A DNA stretch of 5,906 nucleotides from an uncultured Holophagaceae bacterium (GTDB lineage: Bacteria; Acidobacteriota; Holophagae; Holophagales; Holophagaceae): NCBI GenBank assembly GCA_903890595.1, contig CAITBU010000450.1, forward strand, positions 1 through 5,906, in the 5' to 3' direction. Shown here piece after piece: positions 1 to 4,993 of this stretch (position 1 is its first letter; each line of letters starts with the position of its first letter). Both the position numbers and the translations under genes were made by a program. Below the pieces are notes generated by a model, which saw only the letters and a list, made by a program, of their open reading frames with translations, ran no database searches and had not been told where the DNA came from.

Positions 1-267
1 CTAATCCGTGGCGAAGGGCAGCAGGGCGATGTTGCGGGCCCGCTTGATGGCTTCCACGAGCTCACGCTGGTGGACAGCACACACGCCGCTGGTGCGGCGG
101 GGGAGCACCTTGCCGCGCTCCGGGGTGAAGGCCTGGAGGGTCTTCACGTCCTTGTAGTCGATCATGAGGGACTTCTCGACGCAGAACTTACAGAACTTGG
201 CGCGTCGTCCCCCAAAAGCCTTCTTCTTCTTGGGCTTGCCCTTCTTGGCATCGGCGCGGCGCTTCAT
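1..267 (-). CDS. rpsR: 30S ribosomal protein bS18
   Basis: Encodes bS18 (88 aa), which pairs with bS6 on the platform of the small ribosomal subunit and contacts 16S rRNA. After a lysine-rich N-terminus (residues 8-16) comes the family core: the RRAKFCKFC segment (C26, C29), IDYKDV (36-41), FTPERGKVLPRR (47-58), then C63-A-V-H66 and the basic helix ELVEAIKRARNIALLPF. The CxxC plus CxxH set is the zinc-ribbon (C+) form known for part of this family; metal binding is inferred. The ATG at 267-265 is chosen because GAGGTGAT, an 8-base match to the anti-SD, lies 3 bases upstream. A TTG 21 bases further upstream lacks such a site. The start overlaps the stop of a 23-codon frame (ATGA). The stop is TAG at 3-1. 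In many bacteria rplI follows, which would lie off the left edge. Confidence 0.97.
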   Translation of the reverse strand: MKRRADAKKGKPKKKKAFGGRRAKFCKFCVEKSLMIDYKDVKTLQAFTPERGKVLPRRTSGVCAVHQRELVEAIKRARNIALLPFATD

Positions 268-281
268 CCCATCACCTCTTC
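263..281 (-). repeat. 19-bp direct repeat, copy at the rpsR start
   Basis: Minus-strand GAAGAGGTGATGGGATGAA, identical to 331-349. This copy carries the SD and ATG of rpsR and the last five codons plus stop of the mini-ORF. The copies are 68 bp apart start to start, and the 49 bp between them are unique. Confidence 0.9.
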
Positions 282-335
282 TCGGCAATCGGCTGCGCCG
301 ATTCCGAGGACGCTGTTGCGGACCTCGATGTTCAT
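264..335 (-). CDS. 23-codon mini-ORF coupled to rpsF and rpsR
   Basis: A short frame fills the gap between rpsF and rpsR. Its ATG (335-333) overlaps the rpsF stop as ATGA, and its TGA (266-264) overlaps the rpsR start as ATGA. It has its own ribosome-binding site, GAGGTGAT three bases before the ATG, lying inside the last codons of rpsF. The predicted peptide begins MNIEVRNSVLG and ends REEVMG; the last five residues match the last five of bS6 because both lie in an exact 19-bp repeat. I recognise no domain, signal peptide or membrane segment. It may be a coupling peptide whose translation carries ribosomes from rpsF to rpsR, a small protein, or a by-product of duplication of the rpsR start region. 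Translation is inferred only from the signals and overlaps. Confidence 0.4.
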   Translation of the reverse strand: MNIEVRNSVLGIGAADCREEVMG

Positions 336-349
336 CCCATCACCTCTTC
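331..349 (-). repeat. 19-bp direct repeat, copy at the rpsF end
   Basis: Exact second copy of the 19 bases at 263-281. Here they encode the last five residues (EEVMG) and stop of bS6 and also supply the SD and ATG of the mini-ORF. In both copies the upstream frame reads the repeat in the same phase, so two consecutive frames end with the same five residues. Confidence 0.9.
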
Positions 350-721
350 AGCGGAACGTTCCTTGATCCCGGCCTGGGCCTTGCGCTTGGCTTCGCGCTC
401 GATGCGCTGCTTGGTGCGGCCGGCGGCCTTTTCAGCCACGTCCATGCGGACGCTCATGTACTTGATCACCGCATCGTTGTTGCGGAAGCGGCGCTCCAGC
501 TCAGCGATGAGCGTGGGCCCGGCATTCAGCTCGAACAGGGTGAAGTACCCTTCGCTGAACTTCTGGACTTCGTAGGCCAGCTTCTTGCGGCCCCACTTGT
601 CGGTCTTGAGCAGCTCGCCACCCTGCTCGGCAATAATCCCCTCGTACTGCTTGACGAGCTCATCAGCCTGTTCGTCAGTCAGCGTGGGGGAGGCGATGAA
701 GATGGTCTCATAGCGACGCAT
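332..721 (-). CDS. rpsF: 30S ribosomal protein bS6
   Basis: Encodes bS6 (129 aa), the partner of bS18 on the 30S platform. The ferredoxin-like fold of the family is evident: MRRYETIFIASPTL at the N-terminus (first strand), the WGRKKLAY strand (43-50), GYF (58-60), and ELERRFRNNDAVIKYM (74-89). A charged, lysine- and arginine-rich tail (about 95-129) extends past the core, as in many bS6 proteins. The ATG at 721-719 is preceded by AAGGAGG with a 4-base spacer. An in-frame start 45 bases upstream would add residues unlike bS6 and has no comparable site. The 3' end overlaps the next frame by ATGA. The gene follows pth after 117 bp and is probably co-transcribed with rpsR. Confidence 0.97.
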   Translation of the reverse strand: MRRYETIFIASPTLTDEQADELVKQYEGIIAEQGGELLKTDKWGRKKLAYEVQKFSEGYFTLFELNAGPTLIAELERRFRNNDAVIKYMSVRMDVAEKAAGRTKQRIEREAKRKAQAGIKERSAEEVMG

Positions 722-838
722 CGTTCCTCCTTGTGGATGTGAAGCCCCCATGGATTCCGGGAGCAAGGAAGAGCCCTCCAGCGGAGGACGCGAAGGACCA
801 GTTTCCCTCGAAAAGCCCCAGAGATCAATGAAAAGTCC
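722..838 (-). promoter_or_regulatory. rpsF leader region with two hairpins
   Basis: This 117-bp gap between pth and rpsF can form two short hairpins in the rpsF mRNA. The first (789-773) has a 7-bp stem GTCCTCC/GGAGGGC with one G-U pair and loop GCT. The second (764-744) has a 6-bp stem GCTCCC/GGGGGC and a 9-base loop, with CCG at the stem-loop junction, and ends 13 bases before the GGAGG. bS6-bS18 complexes are known in many bacteria to bind a CCG-containing structure in the rpsF leader and repress translation; that this is such a site is a guess. A TTGATC ... GAAACT pair with a 17-bp spacer just after pth could be a weak promoter. No terminator is evident after pth. Confidence 0.35.
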
Positions 839-1453
839 TTAGTCTGCCGGGGAGACAGGAGGGGTGGCAGCCTCCGGTGCCGGGGGCAGTCCCCAGAACG
901 ACGCAGCGTTGACCTGGTTGCCGAGCCCATCCAGGGCCTCCGCAGCGCCGAGGAGCTCCAGGAAGCGGGCGAAGGGCGCGTCCAGGCGGCCGATGGCTTC
1001 CCACTCGGGTTCGGTCCAGGGCTCCAGCACGAAGTCCACCAGGGGGCGCTGGAAGGGGCCGATGCCCAGGCGCAGACGGGCGATGTCCGGAGTACCCAGG
1101 CAGTCAAAGACCGAGCGCAGGCCGTTGTGGCCACCATCCGAGCCGTTCAGCCGGAAGCGTCCGGTCCCCAGGGGCAGGTCCTTGTCGTCGTGGAGCAGGA
1201 GCATCCGCCGGGGGTAGAGGCCAGCGGCCTCCGCCTGGGCGCAGGCCTCGCCCGAGAGGTTCATGTAGGTGCTCGGCACCAGCGCCTGCAGGTTCGGCGC
1301 CAGCGGGTAGAGGGTGCCGGAGGAGAACCGCTTGCGGGGGCCCGGCGTCAGGTTTCGGTCCGCCATCCAGCGCTGAAGCAGCAGTCGCCCGAGGTTGTGG
1401 CGGGTGTCCTGGTATTCAGGGCCAGGGTTGCCTAGAGGTACGAGAGTCCACAT
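839..1453 (-). CDS. pth: Peptidyl-tRNA hydrolase
   Basis: Cleaves the ester bond between peptide and tRNA in peptidyl-tRNAs that drop off ribosomes, recycling tRNA in the cytoplasm. The 204-aa product shows the bacterial Pth signatures: LGNPGPEYQDTRHNLG (7-22) with N9 and catalytic H19, YMNLSGEA (63-70) with N65, HDDKDLPLG (88-96) with D89, and GSDGGHNGLRS (104-114) with N110, followed by RLRLGIG (126-132). These match the active-site and tRNA-contact residues of the E. coli enzyme. The C-terminal 15 residues are a Pro/Ala-rich extension. The ATG at 1453-1451 keeps the expected short N-terminus, but no SD is visible: the 10 bases before it are TTAAAAACCC and the palindromic repeat begins there. 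It lies between rplY and rpsF, an arrangement common near ribosomal protein genes. Confidence 0.97.
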   Translation of the reverse strand: MWTLVPLGNPGPEYQDTRHNLGRLLLQRWMADRNLTPGPRKRFSSGTLYPLAPNLQALVPSTYMNLSGEACAQAEAAGLYPRRMLLLHDDKDLPLGTGRFRLNGSDGGHNGLRSVFDCLGTPDIARLRLGIGPFQRPLVDFVLEPWTEPEWEAIGRLDAPFARFLELLGAAEALDGLGNQVNAASFWGLPPAPEAATPPVSPAD

Positions 1454-1462
1454 GGGTTTTTA

Positions 1463-1556
1463 AGCTATCAGCTGTCGGCTATCAGCTGTCAGCCAAAGCA
1501 AAGCGGGCGCCTTTCGGCGCCCGCTGCTGATAGCCGATAGCTGACAGCTGATAGCT
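1463..1556. repeat. Palindromic intergenic repeat of 7-bp units
   Basis: Two 31-bp arms, 1463-1493 and 1526-1556, are inverted copies matching at 28 of 31 positions. Each arm is itself about four tandem 7-mers: AGCTATC, AGCTGTC, GGCTATC, AGCTGTC on the left and GCTGATA, GCCGATA, GCTGACA, GCTGATA on the right. Between them sits a perfect 10-bp GC-rich hairpin. The element fills nearly the whole rplY-pth gap; its right end covers the rplY stop codon (TAG) and its left end lies 9 bp from the pth start. It has no room for a gene. It resembles the dispersed palindromic or short tandemly repeated elements of many bacterial genomes; copies elsewhere in this genome are likely but cannot be seen here. 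Confidence 0.85.
1495..1525 (-). terminator. Possible intrinsic terminator after rplY
   Basis: In the minus-strand RNA a perfect 10-bp stem, AGCGGGCGCC pairing with GGCGCCCGCT (1525-1516 and 1511-1502), is closed by a GAAA loop of the stable GNRA class and followed by TTGCTTT. The T-run is short and interrupted, so termination may be partial, allowing some read-through into pth. In the plus-strand direction no T-run follows, so it would act only on rplY transcripts. Confidence 0.5.
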
Positions 1557-2193
1557 ACTTCTTGTCTTCCTTCTTGCCCTTCTTGGCCACTTCGGGCTCG
1601 GCGGCGGCGGGGACGGCGAGCTCTTCCTCGGCGGCCTTGCCACGCACGGAGCAGACCACCTGGTGGGCGTCGCCGGTGATGAGCACGTTGGTGCCGAGGT
1701 CGATCTGCTCGAAGCGGACGCTGTCACCCACGGCCAGGTTGGTGATGTCCACGTCGATGTGGGCGGGGATGAAGGTGGGCAGGCACTCGATCTCGATCTC
1801 GCGGTGAGCGAAGTCGAGGACGCCGCCCATGGCCTTGACGCCGATGGAGGTACCCACCAGGCGAACCGGCACCTTGACGCGCACCTTGAGGGCCATGTCG
1901 ACGCGCATGAAGTCCACGTGGCGCAGGCGGGAGGTGATGGGGTCGCGCTGCAGGTCCTTGATGATGACGTGGCGCTTGATGTCAGTGCCCTCGCGCTGGA
2001 GGAACATGACGGAGTTCATGCCGGTGTCGCTGGCCAGCACGCGGGCCACGGCCTTGGGGCTGATGGCGATGGCCACCGGGGGCTCGTTGAGGCCGTAGAC
2101 GACGGCGGGGATCATGCCGCTCTTCTTGAGGTCGCGCACAGCGGCCTTGCCAAAGGTCTCGCGCTTGGGAACGATCAGGACTTCAGTACTCAT
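1555..2193 (-). CDS. rplY: 50S ribosomal protein bL25, CTC form
   Basis: Encodes the long, two-domain form of bL25 (212 aa), also called CTC or TL5, which binds 5S rRNA in the large subunit; the short E. coli form has only the first domain. Residues 1 to about 95 form the 5S-binding domain, with KSGMIPAVVYG (24-34) and KDLQRDPITSRLRHVDF (79-95). Residues about 100-185 form the TL5-type beta domain, with VPVRLVGTSIGVKAMGGVLD (108-127) and the DITNLAVGDSVR segment (149-160). The tail is Ala/Glu then Lys-rich (186-212). The ATG at 2193-2191 follows AGGAGG with a 5-base spacer. The TAG stop lies within the downstream palindromic repeat. It is transcribed divergently from mrp. Confidence 0.97.
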   Translation of the reverse strand: MSTEVLIVPKRETFGKAAVRDLKKSGMIPAVVYGLNEPPVAIAISPKAVARVLASDTGMNSVMFLQREGTDIKRHVIIKDLQRDPITSRLRHVDFMRVDMALKVRVKVPVRLVGTSIGVKAMGGVLDFAHREIEIECLPTFIPAHIDVDITNLAVGDSVRFEQIDLGTNVLITGDAHQVVCSVRGKAAEEELAVPAAAEPEVAKKGKKEDKK

Positions 2194-2208
2194 GGGTTCC
2201 TCCTACCT

Positions 2209-2252
2209 GGCAGCGGACGCTGCCCTCTCGTTGGGGTGGGTCCGGGCGGACC
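2209..2252 (-). promoter_or_regulatory. Hairpin-rich leader of rplY
   Basis: In the rplY mRNA two perfect hairpins come before the SD: GGTCC/GGACC around GCCC (2252-2239) and GGCAGC/GCTGCC around GTCC (2224-2209). The second ends only a few bases before AGGAGG, so its stability could affect ribosome access. Autoregulated leaders are known for ribosomal protein genes, including rplY in some gammaproteobacteria. Regulation here is inferred from position and pairing only; GC-rich DNA forms such stems readily by chance. Confidence 0.3.
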
Positions 2253-2287
2253 GTACGGGCTGCCCCCGATGGGACGCCGAACCTCTG

Positions 2288-2315
2288 ATTGTGCCTGAAA
2301 TGGCCCGAAGATCAA
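2288..2315 (-). promoter_or_regulatory. Probable rplY promoter
   Basis: The minus strand reads TTGATC (2315-2310), a 16-bp spacer, then CACAAT (2293-2288), each matching 4 of 6 consensus bases of a housekeeping sigma promoter. The A/T-rich -10 stands out in an otherwise GC-rich region. Initiation would give a leader of roughly 90 bases containing both hairpins. No equally good plus-strand promoter for mrp was found in the 223-bp gap. Confidence 0.5.
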
Positions 2316-2416
2316 GGCGGATCCTCCAGATGGGCGAAGGCGGCGGGCTGGTCGGGGCCAAGGTTGCGTGTTCTGACTCGGATCCGCCGTGGCAGACTGG
2401 TGGGCTGGAGAACCGC

Positions 2417-3451
2417 ATGACCAAGATCAGCCGCGCCGCCCTGTTCGAAGCCCTGAACGCCTACACGGTTCCGGGCACCGAGAGCACCCTCATGGCCCTC
2501 AAGGCCGTCCGGGGCATCGATGTCACCGAGGACCGGGTGACCGTGCTGCTGCAGCTGGCGGAGAGCTTCCAGGACCGCGTCCAGGCCATGAAGCAGGCCC
2601 TGGAGGTACTGCTCCTGGCCCAGCCCGGTGTGGCCGGGGTGGACATCGAGGTGGGCTGGGAGAAGGCCCCCCAGGTGGAGTTCAAGAACCTGATCCCCGG
2701 CATCAAGCGCTGCGTGGTGGTGGGCTCGGGCAAGGGCGGGGTCGGCAAGAGCACCGTCACGGTGAACCTGGCGGTGGCCATGGCCGAAAAGGGCCTCAAG
2801 GTGGGCCTGCTGGACTCTGATATCTACGGCCCTTCCATCCCCATGATGCTGGGCCTCAAGGACTCGCCCCTGGCGACGCCCGACGGCCAGATCATGCCCC
2901 TGGAGGCCTTCGGCGTGAAGGTCATGTCCATGGGTGTGCTCATCGAGGAGGACCGTCCGATCATCTGGCGCGGCGCCATGCTCAACAAGGCCCTTCAGCA
3001 GTTCCTCAAGGACGTGGCCTGGGGCGACCTGGACGTGCTCCTCATCGACCTGCCGCCGGGCACTGGAGACGTGCAGCTGACCCTCATCCAGAACGCCCAG
3101 GTGGACGGAGCCGTCATCGTCAGCACACCGCAGGACGTGGCGTTCCTGGATGCCAAGAAGGCCATCGGGATGTTCTCCACGGTGAAGGTCCCCATCCTGG
3201 GCGTCATCGAGAACATGAGCAGCTTCCTCTGCCCCGGCTGCGGCCAGGAGACCCAGATCTTCGGCCACGGTGGCGTGAAGGCTGCGGCCGCCCGCATGAG
3301 CCTGCCCTTCCTGGGCGAGGTCCCCATCGATCTGGCCATCCGCATGGGCGGCGACAGCGGCAAGCCCCTGGTGGCCGAGCACCCGGCCAGCCCCCAGACC
3401 CAGTCCTTCAAGGCCATGGCCGACACCCTTGTCCAGGCCCTGGGCCTCTAG
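2417..3451 (+). CDS. mrp: Mrp/ApbC-family Fe-S cluster carrier ATPase
   Basis: A cytoplasmic P-loop ATPase of the Mrp/NBP35 family (344 aa), whose members bind and transfer [4Fe-4S] clusters to apoproteins. Residues about 5-80 form an N-terminal DUF59/MIP18-like domain (VPGTESTLMALKAVRGIDV). The ATPase domain has the deviant Walker A GSGKGGVGKS (103-112; signature K106 and K111), DSDIYGPSIP (133-142) and DLPPGTGD (211-218). ENMSSFLCPGCG (265-276) carries the CxxC pair C272/C275 that holds a bridging cluster between two subunits in this family. Length is typical. The ATG at 2417 has GGAG six bases upstream; the frame is open further upstream to 2114, but that part overlaps rplY and its leader antisense. 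It is the first gene of a tight plus-strand group. Confidence 0.95.
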   Translation: MTKISRAALFEALNAYTVPGTESTLMALKAVRGIDVTEDRVTVLLQLAESFQDRVQAMKQALEVLLLAQPGVAGVDIEVGWEKAPQVEFKNLIPGIKRCVVVGSGKGGVGKSTVTVNLAVAMAEKGLKVGLLDSDIYGPSIPMMLGLKDSPLATPDGQIMPLEAFGVKVMSMGVLIEEDRPIIWRGAMLNKALQQFLKDVAWGDLDVLLIDLPPGTGDVQLTLIQNAQVDGAVIVSTPQDVAFLDAKKAIGMFSTVKVPILGVIENMSSFLCPGCGQETQIFGHGGVKAAAARMSLPFLGEVPIDLAIRMGGDSGKPLVAEHPASPQTQSFKAMADTLVQALGL

Positions 3452-3468
3452 CTTTTCCCCGGGCCGGG

Positions 3469-3474
3469 TACACT
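3469..3474 (+). promoter_or_regulatory. Possible -10 box for a leaderless start
   Basis: TACACT (TANNNT type, 4 of 6 to consensus) ends 5 bases before the A of the thioesterase ATG, the spacing expected if transcription begins at the start codon itself. No -35 is evident, and the gene also lacks an SD, which makes a leaderless transcript possible. The hexamer may be chance. Confidence 0.25.
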
Positions 3475-3479
3475 GAAAC

Positions 3480-3923
3480 ATGCCCAAACCGCACCTTCCA
3501 GAGACCCTTGCGCCGGATCTCCTGGAGCGTCTGCGCACCCGCTTCCATCCCTGGGAGCTGATCCGGGACTGGGGCCTCACCTTGGATAGCGTGGAGCCCG
3601 GTCGGGCCGTCATGCGCCTGGTGCCCAGCCGCTGCGTGGTTAACGGGCCCCGGGGCAACGTGAACGGCGGCGTGCTGGCCTCCATGGCAGACCTCACGGG
3701 AGCCGTGGCCGTGAGCACCGCTTTCGACGGGGCCATGCCCTTTGCCACCTCTGATCTGCACATCCGCTACCTGGAGCCGGCCCGGGGCGAGGTCTTGGCC
3801 GATGCCTCCATCCTTCGCTTCTCCGGGCGGGGTGCCATCGTGGAGTGCCGCCTCACCGTGGGGGATCGCCTGGTGGCCCTCTGCACCGCCAACTTCGCCA
3901 TCCGTCAGGGCCTGGGGGGCTGA
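3480..3923 (+). CDS. PaaI-family hotdog-fold thioesterase
   Basis: Predicted acyl-CoA thioesterase of the PaaI/4HBT group (147 aa), hydrolysing a thioester to free acid and CoA in the cytoplasm, usually as a homotetramer; the substrate cannot be named. The hotdog signature is GNVNGGVLASMADLTGAVAV (59-78), where the central helix begins at NGG and D71 matches the usual catalytic acid. SDLHIRYLEPARGEVLADAS (91-110) and the last strands, AIVECRLTVGDRLVALCTANFAI, complete the fold. The usual HGG reads N62-G-G. The ATG at 3480 lies 28 bp after mrp and lacks an SD; the next in-frame ATG (codon 45) would remove the first strand and helix. It ends one base before the channel gene, suggesting coupling. 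Family is secure, role is not. Confidence 0.88.
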   Translation: MPKPHLPETLAPDLLERLRTRFHPWELIRDWGLTLDSVEPGRAVMRLVPSRCVVNGPRGNVNGGVLASMADLTGAVAVSTAFDGAMPFATSDLHIRYLEPARGEVLADASILRFSGRGAIVECRLTVGDRLVALCTANFAIRQGLGG

Positions 3924-3924
3924 C

Positions 3925-4977
3925 ATGCGGCTGAACCATCCCTTTCCCCAACCGCCGGGCAGCGGCCATGCCGACGCCCCCCTCCAGCGCCTGCGCTATG
4001 CCCTCGTTCTGCTGGCCGTGGTCATCCTGGCGGGCGCCCTGGGCTACCACTACCTGTCCCGTCTGGGGACGCTGGACAGCTTCTACATGGCCATCACCAC
4101 TCTCTTCACGGTGGGCTTCCGGGAGCTGGGCGAGGTGACCGCCCGCACCAAGCTGTTCACGATCTTTTACCTCATCATCGGCCTGGGCGTGGCCACCTAC
4201 GCCCTGTCGAACCTCACCGCCCTGCTCCTCGAGGGCGATCTCCGGGGCTACCTCATGGAGCGGCGCATGCAGAAGCAGCTAGACGGCCTCAAGAACCACG
4301 TCATCGTCTGCGGCTTCGGGAAGATGGGCTTCCAGGCCGCCTGGGAGCTGAAGAAGGCCGGCATCCCCTTCGTCATCATCGAGCAGGACGAGACCAAAGG
4401 CCGCAGTCCCCGCTTTGCCGGGGAGCTGATCCTCTACGGCAATGCCATGGACGACCTCGTCCTGGAGCGGGCCGGTGTGCGGCACGCCCGGGGCCTGATC
4501 ACCGCCCTCACCACGGACGCCGACAACGTGCTGGTCACCCTCACGGTGAAGCAGATCCGCCCTGACCTGCCGGTGGTGGCTCGCAGCGCAAAGCTGGGCA
4601 CCGAGCGCCAGCTCAAGGCGGCTGGGGCCGACCACATCGTCAGCCCCTACGAGATCGGCGGCAGGCGCATGGCGGGCCTCCTGCTGAAGCCCGAGATGAT
4701 GAACTTCTTCGATATCGTCCTGCAGCAGGAACAGCTGGAGCTGGGTCTGGAGCGCATCGCCATCGCTCCGTCCTCGCCCCTGGTTGGCCAGTCCCTGAGG
4801 GAGGCGCGACTTCGCCACGCCACGGGAGCGCTGCTGGTGGGCCTGGTGCACCCGGGTGCAGGGCTCCGCTTCAACCCGGCTGGTGACGAACGCTTTCAGG
4901 CTGGGGACGAGCTCTTGATCATGGGCCCCACCGAGGCCCTGGAGATCCTCCAGCGACTGGCCGCCGGCAAGGTCTAG
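3925..4977 (+). CDS. Two-TM potassium channel with RCK (TrkA) domains
   Basis: An inner-membrane ion channel subunit (350 aa) of MthK/Kch-like architecture: one pore module fused to one cytoplasmic regulator, probably a tetramer. TM1 is about 23-43, the pore helix and filter 51-67 (ITTLFTVGFREL, filter T62-V-G-F65), and TM2 about 76-103. RCK_N (about 123-240) has the nucleotide-binding loop GFGKMG (130-135) and an acidic residue ending the second strand (VIIEQD, E153). RCK_C spans about 264-345. The filter reads TVGFRE where classical channels have TVGYGD. K+ selectivity is therefore likely rather than certain. RCK domains are gated by nucleotides or cations; the ligand is unknown. The ATG at 3925 follows the thioesterase stop after one base, and a G-run upstream may serve as SD. 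Confidence 0.92.
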   Translation: MRLNHPFPQPPGSGHADAPLQRLRYALVLLAVVILAGALGYHYLSRLGTLDSFYMAITTLFTVGFRELGEVTARTKLFTIFYLIIGLGVATYALSNLTALLLEGDLRGYLMERRMQKQLDGLKNHVIVCGFGKMGFQAAWELKKAGIPFVIIEQDETKGRSPRFAGELILYGNAMDDLVLERAGVRHARGLITALTTDADNVLVTLTVKQIRPDLPVVARSAKLGTERQLKAAGADHIVSPYEIGGRRMAGLLLKPEMMNFFDIVLQQEQLELGLERIAIAPSSPLVGQSLREARLRHATGALLVGLVHPGAGLRFNPAGDERFQAGDELLIMGPTEALEILQRLAAGKV

Positions 4978-4993
4978 CGGGAGGCCAGCTGCT

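Noticed and set aside
268..288. TTG start extending bS18 by 7 residues
   Set aside because: The ATG at 267 has an excellent SD at the right distance and matches the usual N-terminus; the extension would overlap the mini-ORF.
164..742. 192-codon plus-strand frame over rpsR and rpsF
   Set aside because: Antisense shadow of two clear ribosomal protein genes, with no SD or recognisable domain.
679..1137. 152-codon minus-strand frame overlapping pth and the rpsF start
   Set aside because: Out-of-frame shadow of pth; composition is Ser/Trp/Arg-rich and low in family signal.
1463..1556. CRISPR-like array
   Set aside because: The units are 7 bp, contiguous and inverted around a centre, with no spacers and no cas genes.
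2316..2388. 9-bp inverted repeat GGCGGATCC ... GGATCCGCC upstream of mrp
   Set aside because: The arms are 55 bp apart with no extended match or overlap with a promoter. It could be an operator pair but chance is as likely in GC-rich DNA.
2114..2416. N-terminal extension of mrp by 101 residues
   Set aside because: The frame is open but runs antisense into rplY and its promoter, and the 344-residue form has the standard family start and an SD.
2312..3763. 483-codon open frame antisense to mrp and the thioesterase
   Set aside because: High third-position GC keeps antisense frames open. The translation is a His/Gly/Leu-rich string with no domain, and mrp on the other strand is unmistakable.
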